In this document: one piece after another, positions 17,901 to 24,866 of the stretch
How positions within the stretch are numbered: position 1 is the first letter of the stretch
Layout: every line of letters starts with the position of its first letter
NCBI GenBank assembly: GCA_028698615.1
Contig: JAQVWF010000020.1
Span: 1 to 43,080, forward strand
DNA: 43,080 nucleotides
Reading direction: 5' to 3'
Source: Syntrophorhabdaceae bacterium
Lineage (GTDB): Bacteria > Desulfobacterota > Syntrophorhabdia > Syntrophorhabdales > Syntrophorhabdaceae
Translations under genes and position numbers: made by a program
The notes under the pieces: generated by a model
The model's database searches: none
Told to the model about the DNA's origin: nothing
The model's input: only the letters and a program-made list of their open reading frames with translations

Positions 17901-18449
17901 CAGTGACCCGCCCCTGGTGTAAAGATCGGCGGCCTTCTTGTACATCATGAGGGCGTTCGTCGGATTCCCGGAATAAAAGGAGATATCGCCGTTGCCTTCA
18001 TACGCCTTTGCCAGTAAGAGAGGGTTTTCCAGGTTTCGGGCCAACGGCATGGAAGCATCGTAGAGTTTCAACGCCTCGTCATACCGGCATGTGGAAAGAA
18101 AGTAATCGGCTGCGTCAAGCATGAGAGAGACCAATGCCTTCTGGTCACCCTTTATGCGGGCCCCTTCAAGGACGAGGCCTACAAGGGTATCGTCCCGTTT
18201 TGCCGCCGCGTGGTGGAGCGCCTTATCGAGAACGGGCCCGTCGATCTTGTCCTTGTTGTCGCCGAAGACGCTCCAGAAGCGGCCCGCCCCGGACTCGTAG
18301 CCTTCCATAAGCTCATTGAAGGACCTTTCCCGGTCGCCGTCCAGTAAGTTCGATGCGAAGGAAACTGTGAAGGAGAGGAAGAATATCGTGACAAGGGATA
18401 CCATCACGAAGGGAGCGAAAAATGGAAGCTTCGTTTTGTCGTTGTTCAT
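14970..18449 (-). CDS. exported TPR-CHAT domain protein (caspase-like protease)
   Basis: A 1159-residue protein. An N-terminal signal peptide or anchor (hydrophobic stretch about 9-32, ending SFASN) is followed by about thirteen TPR-like repeats with a regular 40-residue spacing (about 110-640; recurring GQADxYxxLGDIYxxxGxxxxALxxYxxAL), a coiled-coil rich region, and a C-terminal CHAT domain. The CHAT caspase-type dyad is intact: His1023 in HFSTHGILEPG and Cys1067 in LSACETGLGE. CHAT proteins are proteases of the separase/caspase clan; some serve in defence (type III-E CRISPR TPR-CHAT), but the export signal and the absence of cas genes argue for an envelope role. Two small secreted peptide genes precede it on the same strand. 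Confidence 0.9.
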   Translation of the reverse strand: MNNDKTKLPFFAPFVMVSLVTIFFLSFTVSFASNLLDGDRERSFNELMEGYESGAGRFWSVFGDNKDKIDGPVLDKALHHAAAKRDDTLVGLVLEGARIKGDQKALVSLMLDAADYFLSTCRYDEALKLYDASMPLARNLENPLLLAKAYEGNGDISFYSGNPTNALMMYKKAADLYTRGGSLPGQGVVARKMGDVLIQTGDNGQAATVLEKAMSILKSAGDPIEEGNAYRSFGNLAMRQRDHKTALSFFELALARYTAAGFSNGEADIRRAFGETALRTGDNEKAGENYSKALALYDKTGSLIGQGYARKGLADIAFFSGKNDEAGGLYKKALESFTAAGYPLGQADVLRRMGQLNLRTGYMTAARGSYEEALPIYRKVREPVGQADVYKGLGDIGYYGRNFSKALEMYDRALPYYVHAGEPLGQGNVHRATGDIYFYAGDYARAMEYYEKALSLYIKANSPMGQANTYRTIGETYVRLKKTDHALAMFNSAMALYKKTNEPIGQGDIYKTLGEIYLRKGNRMGALDMFREALGYLTTAHSVIDQGHAYQGIGDVFLSAGDLDKSLENYDTALELYRQMQDKESEAFILLKKAGLFGRKEDVRESMRLYEAGLAKLEQVRTQAVFPDMKKSYMEKVYGHYEDAAVFMLDNNENEKAFYYIEAMKARVFLDQLAEARVDLEKGIDPAVKKERDSLEAELFVMERKLAEESRKETPDKEVMERSKKEFSVIQEKLDALRRDIRYKNPLYASVQYPEPIEVKALQEKVLRDGEVLAQYFLSKKGVYCLLVKKKEFNVIKLPVSHGDLISRVKEFLGNMRGHQQKEPFREDLAWGLYDMLVRPLEPFLGESTLIVAPQGILAYLPFEALRTEEGGRKIFMVEKYPVKYIQSGTVLAVLRSQYERDGYGGGFVGFGDPVYDYTAYTSERSVAADKNVQDKNDPSGGKGSGNGAPGTTPGAAFMKYNYLRAGGTLTRLEGSGEEIEGIRKIHEEHGSPARSFLRIDAREENARSAEIGQYAFIHFSTHGILEPGFQAIALSQIPGDKEDGFLTLGEIMNSRFNARLVVLSACETGLGEMSYSEGVTGLTRAVMYAGSAAALVSLWNVADEGTRDLMIRFYEGMINKGMTKTDALRAAKIQLLSDTEKDGFSHPFFWSAFVMYGE
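16529..18119 (-). repeat. about thirteen 120-bp coding repeats (TPR array)
   Basis: The TPR part of the CHAT gene is built of 40-codon units. At DNA level these are diverged direct repeats of about 120 bp, most visible as recurring versions of GGCCAGGCAGAC and GGCGACAT. Divergence is high, so this is an old array rather than a recent expansion. Confidence 0.6.
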
Positions 18450-18571
18450 TATGTCGGCCGTATCCTTAGATGTATGGTTTTTTTATGTGTCTCCCGGGAG
18501 AACACGCGCGGGATGTGTACGGACGGAGGCCACGGTACGCCCCTGCGGCATGTTGATGAATATCGGGCTTC

Positions 18572-18796
18572 TCAGGAATCGCCTCGATCAGAGGGGTGCC
18601 GGGACGGTCCATCGGACGGTGGGATGACCGGGACACGGGGTGTTCCTTCCCGTGGTGCCGACAGGGAAAGATCGATAGGCGCGGGGGTGGGTGCGACCGG
18701 TGGATCGGGAGGATCGCGCCCCTTGTCTGCGAGACAGACACCGACGGAGGTGACGATAAATATGACTGTTACCAGGACGAGGGCAAGCTTCTTCAC
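18572..18796 (-). CDS. small secreted proline-rich peptide (74 residues)
   Basis: A 74-residue precursor starting at GTG with AAGGAGG twelve bases upstream. The first 23 residues are a signal peptide (KK, hydrophobic core, cleavage after CLA). The mature part starts DKGRDPPDPPVAPTPAP and is rich in Pro, Ser and Asp, ending in DRGDS. It shares the CxAD cleavage context and the DPPDPP motif with the 43-residue gene directly upstream, and lies 122 bp before the TPR-CHAT gene on the same strand. No known family. The ribosome-binding site, signal peptide and paralogy together support it as real. Confidence 0.65.
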   Translation of the reverse strand: MKKLALVLVTVIFIVTSVGVCLADKGRDPPDPPVAPTPAPIDLSLSAPREGTPRVPVIPPSDGPSRHPSDRGDS

Positions 18797-18842
18797 CAGA
18801 TGTCTGTGCCTCCTTGTGTCATCACGGATCTGCCGTTTACTT

Positions 18843-18974
18843 TCAGCCCGGCAGGGAGATCGTGTAGTCTGACGGCGGCTGGGGCGCCGGCGGATCGGGC
18901 GGATCGGCAAAGCAGATGCTTGACGCGGATATCACGAGAAGGGTGGAGATGATAATCCTGGTGATTGTTCTCAT
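18843..18974 (-). CDS. tiny secreted proline-rich peptide (43 residues)
   Basis: A 43-residue precursor. The signal peptide (RTITR, then IIISTLLVISASSICFA) would be cleaved before DPPDPPAPQPP, leaving a mature peptide of about 20 residues ending in ISLPG. The ATG has AAGGGGG eight bases upstream and sits about 50 bp downstream of a near-consensus promoter. It shares the DPPDPP motif with the next gene (46-bp gap), so the two are probably diverged duplicates. The function is unknown; its position suggests a link with the TPR-CHAT protein. Confidence 0.6.
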   Translation of the reverse strand: MRTITRIIISTLLVISASSICFADPPDPPAPQPPSDYTISLPG

Positions 18975-19027
18975 TGTGCGAACCCCCTTGTCTTAAGGTC
19001 GTTGTCTTGCTGCCATTCCTAGTAGAA

Positions 19028-19056
19028 GTTATATGCAAAAGGTTGAGAATTGTCAA
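19028..19056 (-). promoter_or_regulatory. near-consensus promoter of the peptide-CHAT unit
   Basis: On the minus strand a perfect TTGACA (19056-19051), exactly 17 bp, then TATAAC (19033-19028). This is among the best sigma-70 promoter matches in the window. It points into the 43-residue peptide gene, the 74-residue peptide gene and the TPR-CHAT gene. Confidence 0.7.
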
Positions 19057-19076
19057 TAAGTACAGCCGGTTTTGTG

Positions 19077-19105
19077 TTGACAGGGACCGGCGGGAGGTGC
19101 AGAAT
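19077..19105 (+). promoter_or_regulatory. promoter of the phzF-like gene
   Basis: TTGACA (19077-19082), a 17-bp spacer and CAGAAT (19100-19105). It diverges from the peptide-CHAT promoter; the two -35 boxes are about 20 bp apart, so a bound regulator could affect both. Confidence 0.45.
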
Positions 19106-19158
19106 CTCAACGGGGTTTTGGAGCAGCAGTAATCTGTCAAGAAAGAGAGGTTTGTGCC

Positions 19159-19944
19159 ATGAAGATCTTTCACGTCAACGCCTTTGCTTCACAACCGTTC
19201 AGCGGGAATCCCGCGGGGGTCTGTATCCTTCCCCACCCCAAGGTGGATACATGGATGCAGTGCGTGGCCGCAGAGATGAACCTTTCGGAAACGGCATTTC
19301 TCATACGGGCAGCGGACGGTTACAGCCTGAGATGGTTCACCCCCGGGGTGGAAGTCGACCTGTGCGGGCACGGTACCCTGGCGAGCGCCCACATTCTGTG
19401 GCAGGAAGGCCTGGCGAGGGTTGATGAGAAGATCACTTTTCACACCCGAAGCGGCACGTTGACCTGTATGCAGGAAGGCGAATGGATCGGCCTCGATCTT
19501 CCCTCGACGCCCGATGATGAGGTCGGTGAGCCGGAAGGCCTTGCGGAGGCGCTCGGTGCGGCGCCGCTATATGTGGGCGCCAGTCGGTTCGATTATATCG
19601 TTGAGGTTGATTCCGAAGATACGGTGAGAAAGCTGACGCCCGACTACGACAAGATCCTTGGGCTGCCCGTTCGGGGGGTCATAGTGACGAGCAGGGCGAC
19701 CACGGAAGGATTTGATTTCGTTTCCCGTTTTTTCGCACCCGCCGTGGGTGTCAATGAGGACCCGGTGACCGGTTCGGCCCATTGCTGCCTCGGCCCCTTC
19801 TGGGGCAAGCGCCTTTCGAAGGATGATCTCATTGCCCGTCAGATATCAGAGCGAGGCGGCGTGGTCAAGGTCCGTGTCGCAGGCGACAGGGTCCACCTTT
19901 TCGGCCAGGCCGTCACGGTGGTAAAGGGCGAACTTCAGGTGTAG
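19159..19944 (+). CDS. PhzF family isomerase
   Basis: A 261-residue PhzF/DAP-epimerase fold protein. Typical motifs: FSGNPAGVC near residues 14-22, the catalytic Glu44 in NLSETAFL, DLCGHGTLASAH around 67-78, and EDPVTGSAHC near 197-206. PhzF proteins isomerise by proton transfer at Glu; most chromosomal members have unknown substrates. No other phenazine gene is present, so phenazine synthesis is unlikely. GAGAGG lies about eight bases before the ATG. Confidence 0.92.
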   Translation: MKIFHVNAFASQPFSGNPAGVCILPHPKVDTWMQCVAAEMNLSETAFLIRAADGYSLRWFTPGVEVDLCGHGTLASAHILWQEGLARVDEKITFHTRSGTLTCMQEGEWIGLDLPSTPDDEVGEPEGLAEALGAAPLYVGASRFDYIVEVDSEDTVRKLTPDYDKILGLPVRGVIVTSRATTEGFDFVSRFFAPAVGVNEDPVTGSAHCCLGPFWGKRLSKDDLIARQISERGGVVKVRVAGDRVHLFGQAVTVVKGELQV

Positions 19945-20274
19945 AATGGACACCATGATGTGCGGAAAAAGGCGGGCCATGACAGGTGCGAAAGTCTGAC
20001 CTCTTTTCCGCGAATTGTGATACCTGTCATTTCCCGGGTCCTTCATCTCATATATAAAGGTATGAAACACAGGGGGATGAGGGGGTCTGATGGACGGTCT
20101 TTTCGTTACTTCCAAAGATGAATATGAGTCGCGAAGGCAAAGCTCGAAACTCCTGTGGATGCTGTTTGTCGGGGAAGATGGTGCGCGAAAGAGGGTGCAG
20201 GCCCGCTTTCCTTTTTTCACCGCCCCCGGTAAAGGATGGAAGGGTGACGGAGTACAAAAAAAGGAGGCAGATCA
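19945..20274 (+). other. 330-bp gap with a weak 62-codon ORF
   Basis: A possible -10 (TATATA, about 20051) lacks a good -35. An open frame at 20090-20278 would encode 62 residues starting MDGLFVTSKDEYES, but it has only a weak AGGGGG ribosome-binding site, no recognisable domain, and overlaps the start of the better supported 63-residue gene. I see no terminator hairpin or RNA gene here. Confidence 0.4.
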
Positions 20275-20466
20275 ATGATACGCGAGATCAGATTCATTGT
20301 GACCGGCGAGGTCAGGAAACCAAAGCTGGGTGACTGGTTCCTCAACAGGAACAACTCTCCCATACGCGCCGCCCAGGATTTTAACGTCACAAAATTCCCT
20401 ATATTGGAAATGGAAGTCATCGACGACGAAGGGAGAGTTGTAGAGACCTGCCGCGCCAGTATGTAG
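20275..20466 (+). CDS. small hypothetical protein (63 residues)
   Basis: A 63-residue soluble protein with a strong ribosome-binding site (AAGGAGG six to seven bases before the ATG). The predicted pattern is mainly beta: IREIRFIVTGEVRKPKLGDWFL, NVTKFPILEMEVIDDEGRVVE. The segment GEVRKPKxGDWFL resembles small single-domain proteins with one beta-barrel or sandwich, but no family can be named. It may be cotranscribed with the epimerase gene 131 bp downstream. Confidence 0.6.
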   Translation: MIREIRFIVTGEVRKPKLGDWFLNRNNSPIRAAQDFNVTKFPILEMEVIDDEGRVVETCRASM

Positions 20467-20597
20467 GTTGAGGGGCAGGGCCTGTCTTCCTTGCCCTTCA
20501 CCTGGAAACACTCACGCATTTCTCAAATATTCAGGCTGTTTTTAGGGTGGCAATCGCCGCTGTTGTCGGTTAGTATATCCGCGGAGGTTGGTCGCCA

Positions 20598-21029
20598 GTG
20601 AAGCTCGATCACATTGGTTTTGTTGTCGAGAGGATCGACGAATTTGTGGAGGTCTTGAAGACCCTGGGTTTTGCCGCGGCCACGAAGCCCGTCCCCGACT
20701 ATGAGAAGAATGTCAATGCATCCTTCCTGCCCGTCGGGGAAAGGGACGAGATATATCTCGAGGTGCTCGAACCGCTGGATGAAACGTCGGCGGTCCACAA
20801 CTTTCTCAAAAGGACGGGCGGTGGCCTGCACCACCTTTGCTTCGAGGTAGACGACATCGAAGCTGTCTCGAGAGAACTTGAGGGCAGGGGTTTCAAAATG
20901 GTTTCGCCGCCGACGGACTGCGGTGCCTACGACGAAAACCTGAGGCGTGCCTGCGCGGGAATAACGAGGATATCTTTTTTCCTTTTGCCCAACCGCCTTC
21001 TTATCGAACTCCTGGAAAAGGGCTGCTGA
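20598..21029 (+). CDS. mce: methylmalonyl-CoA epimerase (VOC family)
   Basis: A 143-residue vicinal-oxygen-chelate protein with the methylmalonyl-CoA epimerase pattern: LDHIGFVVERID at the N-terminus (metal His), then LHHLCFEVDDIEAV (second His) and a metal Glu near the C-terminus (LLIELLEK). It interconverts (2S)- and (2R)-methylmalonyl-CoA in propionate oxidation or formation. The mutase and carboxyltransferase genes are not in the window, and other VOC functions cannot be ruled out. It starts at GTG and is followed after 10 bp by the MFS gene, suggesting one transcript. Confidence 0.87.
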   Translation: MKLDHIGFVVERIDEFVEVLKTLGFAAATKPVPDYEKNVNASFLPVGERDEIYLEVLEPLDETSAVHNFLKRTGGGLHHLCFEVDDIEAVSRELEGRGFKMVSPPTDCGAYDENLRRACAGITRISFFLLPNRLLIELLEKGC

Positions 21030-21039
21030 AAAAGGGAGC

Positions 21040-22329
21040 ATGGTGAACAATAGCGACGTGAAGGCAACTGTTTTGGAGAAGATCGGGAACTCGGCCTATC
21101 TTCAGGCATTCACGAACCGGCGTATGGTGGTGATGGTCCTTCTCGGGTTCGCTTCGGGCCTGCCCTTGCCTTTGACCGGGGGCACCCTGCAGGCGTGGCT
21201 GACCGTGGCTGGCATCGATATAAAGACCATCGGCATCTTTTCGCTTGTGGGAGTCCCTTATACGCTCAAATTCCTCTGGTCGCCTTTTATGGACAGATTT
21301 GTACCGCCATGGCTGGGCAGACGCCGCGGCTGGATCGTGTCCATGCAGTTTCTTCTCCTCCTTGGCATCGCCGTCATGGCCCTGAGCTCTCCCGGCAGGA
21401 TGCCTCTTGCCCTTGCGGCCATTGCACTGGGAGTCGCTTTTTTCTCGGCCTCCCAGGACATAGTCATAGACGCCTACCGTACGGATGTCCTCCCCGAAAA
21501 AGAGAGAGGCATGGGTGTGGCGGTCTTCATCTTCGGCTACAGGATAGCCATGCTCGTTGGGGGGGCGCTGGCCCTTATAATGTCCGATATCATAGGATGG
21601 CAGAGGACGTATTTCTTTATGGCGCTCTTCATGATCCTGGGGATGCTGGGCGCCTTCGTTGGGCGCGAACCCGATCACCACATCGTGCCGCCGCGGACAA
21701 TGCAGGAGGCCGTGTGGGGTCCCCTGAAAGATTTCTTTTCGCGCAGGGCGGCCGTAGTGATCATCCTGTTCATCATTCTTTACAAACTTGGCGATGCCTA
21801 CGCAGGCGCTCTTTCGACAGCCTTTCTCATACGGGGAGTAAATTTTACTCCCACGGACGTGGGGACGATAAACAAAGGAATGGGCCTTGTAGCAACCATC
21901 GTCGGCGCTCTCTTTGGCGGGACGTTGATGGTGAAGATGGGACTTTTCAGGTCACTCTGGTATTTCGGCATCCTCCAGATGGTGTCAAACCTTTCCTTCA
22001 TGGTGCTGGCCATCATCGGGAAGAGCTATCCCGCAATGATCGTCGCCGTCGCATTCGAGAACCTTTCCGGGGGCATGGGATCCACGGCTTTTGTCGCCTT
22101 TGTCATGGCGCTCTGCAACAAGCGCTTCAGCGCCACGCAGTTCGCCCTGCTGTCGTCTCTCGCCGTGCTGGGACGTGTTGTCATATCTCCGACGTCGGGT
22201 TATATAGTGACCTATGTAGGGTGGGCCAATTTCTTCCTTTTTACCACCCTGGCCGCCCTGCCCGGCCTGCTCCTTGTCCTGTACCTGAAGGGAGAGATCA
22301 CGGCGCTGGACTCGCCCACAACCACCTGA
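21040..22329 (+). CDS. ampG: MFS transporter, AmpG family
   Basis: A 429-residue polytopic protein with about twelve membrane helices. The segment FASGLPLPLTGGTLQAWLTVAGIDIKTIGIFSLVGVPYTLKFLWSPFMDR is diagnostic of AmpG-type permeases, which import muropeptides (GlcNAc-anhydroMurNAc peptides) for cell-wall recycling; SQDIVIDAYRTDVLPEKERG also fits. The ATG is 10 bp after the epimerase stop. A NagA-like deacetylase 3.7 kb downstream would fit a recycling pathway, though the two are not in one operon. Confidence 0.9.
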   Translation: MVNNSDVKATVLEKIGNSAYLQAFTNRRMVVMVLLGFASGLPLPLTGGTLQAWLTVAGIDIKTIGIFSLVGVPYTLKFLWSPFMDRFVPPWLGRRRGWIVSMQFLLLLGIAVMALSSPGRMPLALAAIALGVAFFSASQDIVIDAYRTDVLPEKERGMGVAVFIFGYRIAMLVGGALALIMSDIIGWQRTYFFMALFMILGMLGAFVGREPDHHIVPPRTMQEAVWGPLKDFFSRRAAVVIILFIILYKLGDAYAGALSTAFLIRGVNFTPTDVGTINKGMGLVATIVGALFGGTLMVKMGLFRSLWYFGILQMVSNLSFMVLAIIGKSYPAMIVAVAFENLSGGMGSTAFVAFVMALCNKRFSATQFALLSSLAVLGRVVISPTSGYIVTYVGWANFFLFTTLAALPGLLLVLYLKGEITALDSPTTT

Positions 22330-22396
22330 CCGGGAGGCCTTGGGCAAGCATTTTTTCATCGGGATACTTTCCATTAAAAGTTCTTCATAAATTTCA

Positions 22397-22425
22397 TTGA
22401 CAGCTTTTTGATACTGTGGGATACT
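22397..22425 (+). promoter_or_regulatory. cspA-like promoter with long leader
   Basis: TTGACA (22397-22402), 17 bp, GATACT (22420-22425). Transcription would start near 22432, giving a leader of about 110 nt, as is usual for cold-shock genes whose leader folds in a temperature-dependent way. Confidence 0.55.
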
Positions 22426-22540
22426 GACAACGAAGTTTCGGAAGTCGCTGTCAGTAGTGATGAATTTCATTTTTATCTGAACATCTCCATGACGCAGTTC
22501 CGTTACCTTCAAAAATATTACCAAGGAGGGTTTTAGTAAG

Positions 22541-22741
22541 ATGGCAAAAGGAACTGTGAAGTGGTTCAACGAGTCCAAAGGTTTTGGTTTCATCACACAG
22601 GATGACGGCGTGGATGTTTTTGTTCACTATTCGGCAATCCAGGACTCCGGTTTCAAAACCCTTGCGGAAGGCCAGGAAGTCAACTTTGACGTCGTCAAGG
22701 GTCCTAAAGGACTTCAGGCGGCAAACGTAACCAAATCATAA
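22541..22741 (+). CDS. cspA: cold-shock domain protein
   Basis: A 66-residue single cold-shock domain with RNP1 (KGFGFITQ) and RNP2 (VFVHYSAI) motifs. It starts [15 protein letters not shown], the standard family opening. It binds single-stranded RNA/DNA as a chaperone or antiterminator. AAGGAGG precedes the ATG, after a long leader, and a strong intrinsic terminator follows the stop, so the gene is monocistronic. Confidence 0.96.
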   Translation: MAKGTVKWFNESKGFGFITQDDGVDVFVHYSAIQDSGFKTLAEGQEVNFDVVKGPKGLQAANVTKS

Positions 22742-22751
22742 AAGCCAAAAG

Positions 22752-22783
22752 AAAGGGTCCGGTCGTACGGCCGGACCCTTTTA
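22752..22783 (+). terminator. intrinsic terminator after cspA
   Basis: GGGTCCGG pairs with CCGGACCC across an 8-nt loop (stem 22755-22778), followed by TTTT. On the opposite strand the stem is followed by TTTCTTTT, so it may also terminate the DUF1460 gene that converges from the right, whose stop is about 59 bp away. Confidence 0.88.
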
Positions 22784-22836
22784 TAATAGCTCGAAGGCAG
22801 TGATTTCCAGAGGGAAGCCCCGAAGGGGGTTTATTC

Positions 22837-23595
22837 CTATCCCGGGCGAGGTCTTAGCACCACCGCCCCCGGCTTTTCTTTTATATAATCCCCGAACAAT
22901 TGATCCATCACCCTGCGAGAGGCTGGCGCCGATGAGGCGTGACGCAGGTATACCCCCCCCTTTTCCTTGATGACGATCCCGACATGGGATACATCGAGCC
23001 CATCGATATCCGAATAGACCCCTGCATAGTCGCCGCTGCGCAGTTCATTGAGAACATCCTGATCGATCATTGCCGACGGGATGTAATCCACAGTCCGGCT
23101 TTGGGCGGGGATCCCTTCAAGGAAGAGGTCTCCATTCGCTTTTCGGTTGAGGGTCTTCAGGCTTCGCCGTGTCCGTTCCTTGCCTATGGTGCCGGTGACA
23201 TCGCTGACAAAGCGTCCGTTATATTCCCTCCAGTCAGTAAAGAAATGGTTGCGGCTGAAGTACGAAACAACGCCCTCTCTATAACGGACCTTTTTAAGCC
23301 CATCAAGGAAGTCCGCGAAGGAACACGCCAGCCGCATCGCCTCAATGTAGTCAATGAAGGTAAAGCAATCGAGAGCGGCAAGGTCCACAACGAGTTTTTC
23401 GGGAGTCCCGGGATCTCCCACAAGCGTCGATTCCCCGTAAGGCGTATCCAGAAAATGCCGCGAAAGAAAGGTTATGCGCGAACCCGTCTCGTCGATCTTT
23501 GACGCTTCGGTAAGCATTTCATCGATGCGGCCCTGAGACCAGGAGCCAAGCGTGATCCTCGCTCTCATACCCACGGTTTCACCATCATCTTCCAT
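22837..23595 (-). CDS. DUF1460 N-acetylmuramoyl-L-alanine amidase-like protein
   Basis: A 252-residue protein of the DUF1460 (NlpC/P60-related papain-like) family. The catalytic cysteine is likely Cys77 in AALDCFTFIDY, and the histidine His204 in SHVGIVI, with LRHASS (His219) after it. Known members cleave peptidoglycan fragments. No clear signal peptide is visible at this start, so either the true start differs or it acts on imported muropeptides in the cytoplasm, which would fit the AmpG gene nearby. It lies about 50 bp downstream of the phospholipase gene on the same strand. Confidence 0.85.
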   Translation of the reverse strand: MEDDGETVGMRARITLGSWSQGRIDEMLTEASKIDETGSRITFLSRHFLDTPYGESTLVGDPGTPEKLVVDLAALDCFTFIDYIEAMRLACSFADFLDGLKKVRYREGVVSYFSRNHFFTDWREYNGRFVSDVTGTIGKERTRRSLKTLNRKANGDLFLEGIPAQSRTVDYIPSAMIDQDVLNELRSGDYAGVYSDIDGLDVSHVGIVIKEKGGVYLRHASSAPASRRVMDQLFGDYIKEKPGAVVLRPRPG

Positions 23596-23646
23596 CTTTC
23601 ATTCCGTTCTCACCTGAGCCCATGAAATCCTGCAACTGCTTTTTCC

Positions 23647-24714
23647 CTACCAATCCGTCAGCATGAAGCCCACACTGAAGCGGTTGACGCTCTTATTGTA
23701 ATCGATAAGACTTTCTCCGTAACCATTGAAATACTGCAGGTAGCCGCTGATGTACCGGGCAAGAGGGAAGCTCCACTCCAATTGCACGGCGCCCTTGTTT
23801 CCGGAAGGCCTCAGATTGTTGCGCACCATCAAGGCGAACCTCTGTTTTTTCCAATAATAGGAACCCCACAGCTCCCCGTATCCCATGTATTTGTCTATGT
23901 CGGGATTGTCGTCGTCCGTGTCGTTCTCGGGTATCCTGTACCACGTTTTGAGAAGAAGGTTGAATCTGCCCCGTTCAAAACCGAAGTTTGCCACCACCCG
24001 GTTCCAGCTTCGGGAGAGGGGCTGGGACCTGCCATTCGACTGATGGTTGAGCCCGAGATTGATCATTCTTCCTTTCAGGCCGAAAAGATTGTAATCGGTG
24101 CGGAAGTTAAGAAGCAATTCAGGTTCGTAGTTGGTCTCACGGAAAGGGGAGGAGAATTGCTTGTTGTAGACCTGCCAGAAGGCTAGCTGTGTATACGCGA
24201 ACCACAGGTCCATATCTTTTCCCAGGATGTCTTCCCAGAGCTTTACCTTGAAACTGATCTGAAATTTGGCCTCCGTGTGTTGCGGCCTGGCTTTCGGATC
24301 CAGGTCAAGGCTCGAATCCATGTTGGGGGAATTGTTGTAAGCAAGGGGAAGGACATAATTGGGGCGGTAGGGCCTGATGACGAAACGGCGGGACCGGCTC
24401 TTTACATCGAGGTCCCATTCCCTGGCCATGACGGATTGCTCCGATGCTTCCTGGCCCTCCCTGGAAAGTGAGATGGCTTCGGAAGATTGTTCCGGTGCCC
24501 CTGCGTTTCCTGCAGGCTCGGAAGGCTGCGCGGGCTTTTGTGTTTTTCTGCCTGACACGCCGTCGTAGCATTTCAACCGGGCACCGTCATCCTCTATCGC
24601 GGCACACCCGGCTATCGTGTCAACGGCGGCTTTGGAAGGGATCGCCGCCATCACCACGAGCAGCGTCGCCATGAGCGATATATGGAGCCAACGGGCATAT
24701 CGGTACGGCAGCAT
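23647..24714 (-). CDS. pldA: outer-membrane phospholipase A
   Basis: A protein of about 355 residues: signal peptide (YARWLHISLMATLLVVMAAIPSKA), an N-terminal Cys-containing segment (CAAIEDDGARLKCYDG), then a low-complexity linker (~40-80) and the OMPLA beta-barrel. The catalytic motif HQSNGRSQPLSRSWN gives His224, Ser226 and Asn238 from this start, the same spacing as His142/Ser144/Asn156 in E. coli PldA. It hydrolyses misplaced phospholipids in the outer leaflet. ATG at 24714 is preferred because GAGAGGGGAAG lies just before it; an in-frame ATG at 24735 has no such site. Confidence 0.9.
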   Translation of the reverse strand: MLPYRYARWLHISLMATLLVVMAAIPSKAAVDTIAGCAAIEDDGARLKCYDGVSGRKTQKPAQPSEPAGNAGAPEQSSEAISLSREGQEASEQSVMAREWDLDVKSRSRRFVIRPYRPNYVLPLAYNNSPNMDSSLDLDPKARPQHTEAKFQISFKVKLWEDILGKDMDLWFAYTQLAFWQVYNKQFSSPFRETNYEPELLLNFRTDYNLFGLKGRMINLGLNHQSNGRSQPLSRSWNRVVANFGFERGRFNLLLKTWYRIPENDTDDDNPDIDKYMGYGELWGSYYWKKQRFALMVRNNLRPSGNKGAVQLEWSFPLARYISGYLQYFNGYGESLIDYNKSVNRFSVGFMLTDW

Positions 24715-24748
24715 GTTCTCTTCCCCTCTCTTCATTGTTTATGCAAAG

Positions 24749-24777
24749 ACAATAATCTCCTTCGAAGAAAAAAGCAA
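24749..24777 (-). promoter_or_regulatory. possible pldA promoter
   Basis: On the minus strand TTGCTT (24777-24772), 17 bp, TATTGT (24754-24749). It is moderate, with correct spacing and about 35 bp from the chosen ATG. Confidence 0.35.
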
Positions 24778-24818
24778 CCGCAGGAGAAGAGCGAATACTG
24801 CACTGAGACTTCTTTCCT

Positions 24819-24841
24819 GAAGCCTGAAACGTGGAACGTGG
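24819..24841. repeat. heptamer run upstream of sfsA
   Basis: Units CCTGAAG, CCTGAAA, CGTGGAA and CGTGGGC keep a 7-bp phase in the divergent pldA/sfsA gap and end just before the sfsA -10 element. The type matches the arrays at 4854 and 40428. Confidence 0.5.
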
Positions 24842-24851
24842 GCCCTCTATC

Positions 24852-24860
24852 TGGTATAAT
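24852..24860 (+). promoter_or_regulatory. extended -10 promoter of sfsA
   Basis: TGGTATAAT with no good -35. The -10 ends 6 bp before the ATG at 24867, so the predicted first nucleotide is at or next to the start codon, giving a leaderless mRNA. Confidence 0.5.
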
Positions 24861-24866
24861 TCCCCC

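Noticed and set aside
16529-18119. Periodic 120-bp repeats resembling an array
   Set aside because: They are codons of a TPR protein; divergent and in frame, not CRISPR or satellite DNA.
14970-18449. TPR-CHAT as a type III-E CRISPR (gRAMP) partner
   Set aside because: No gRAMP, cas1/cas2 or repeat array nearby, and the protein has an export signal.
19159-19944. PhzF as part of phenazine biosynthesis
   Set aside because: No other phz genes; orphan PhzF-like proteins are widespread and of unknown function.
20090-20278. 62-residue open frame before the 63-residue gene
   Set aside because: Weak ribosome-binding site, no domain, overlaps a better supported start.
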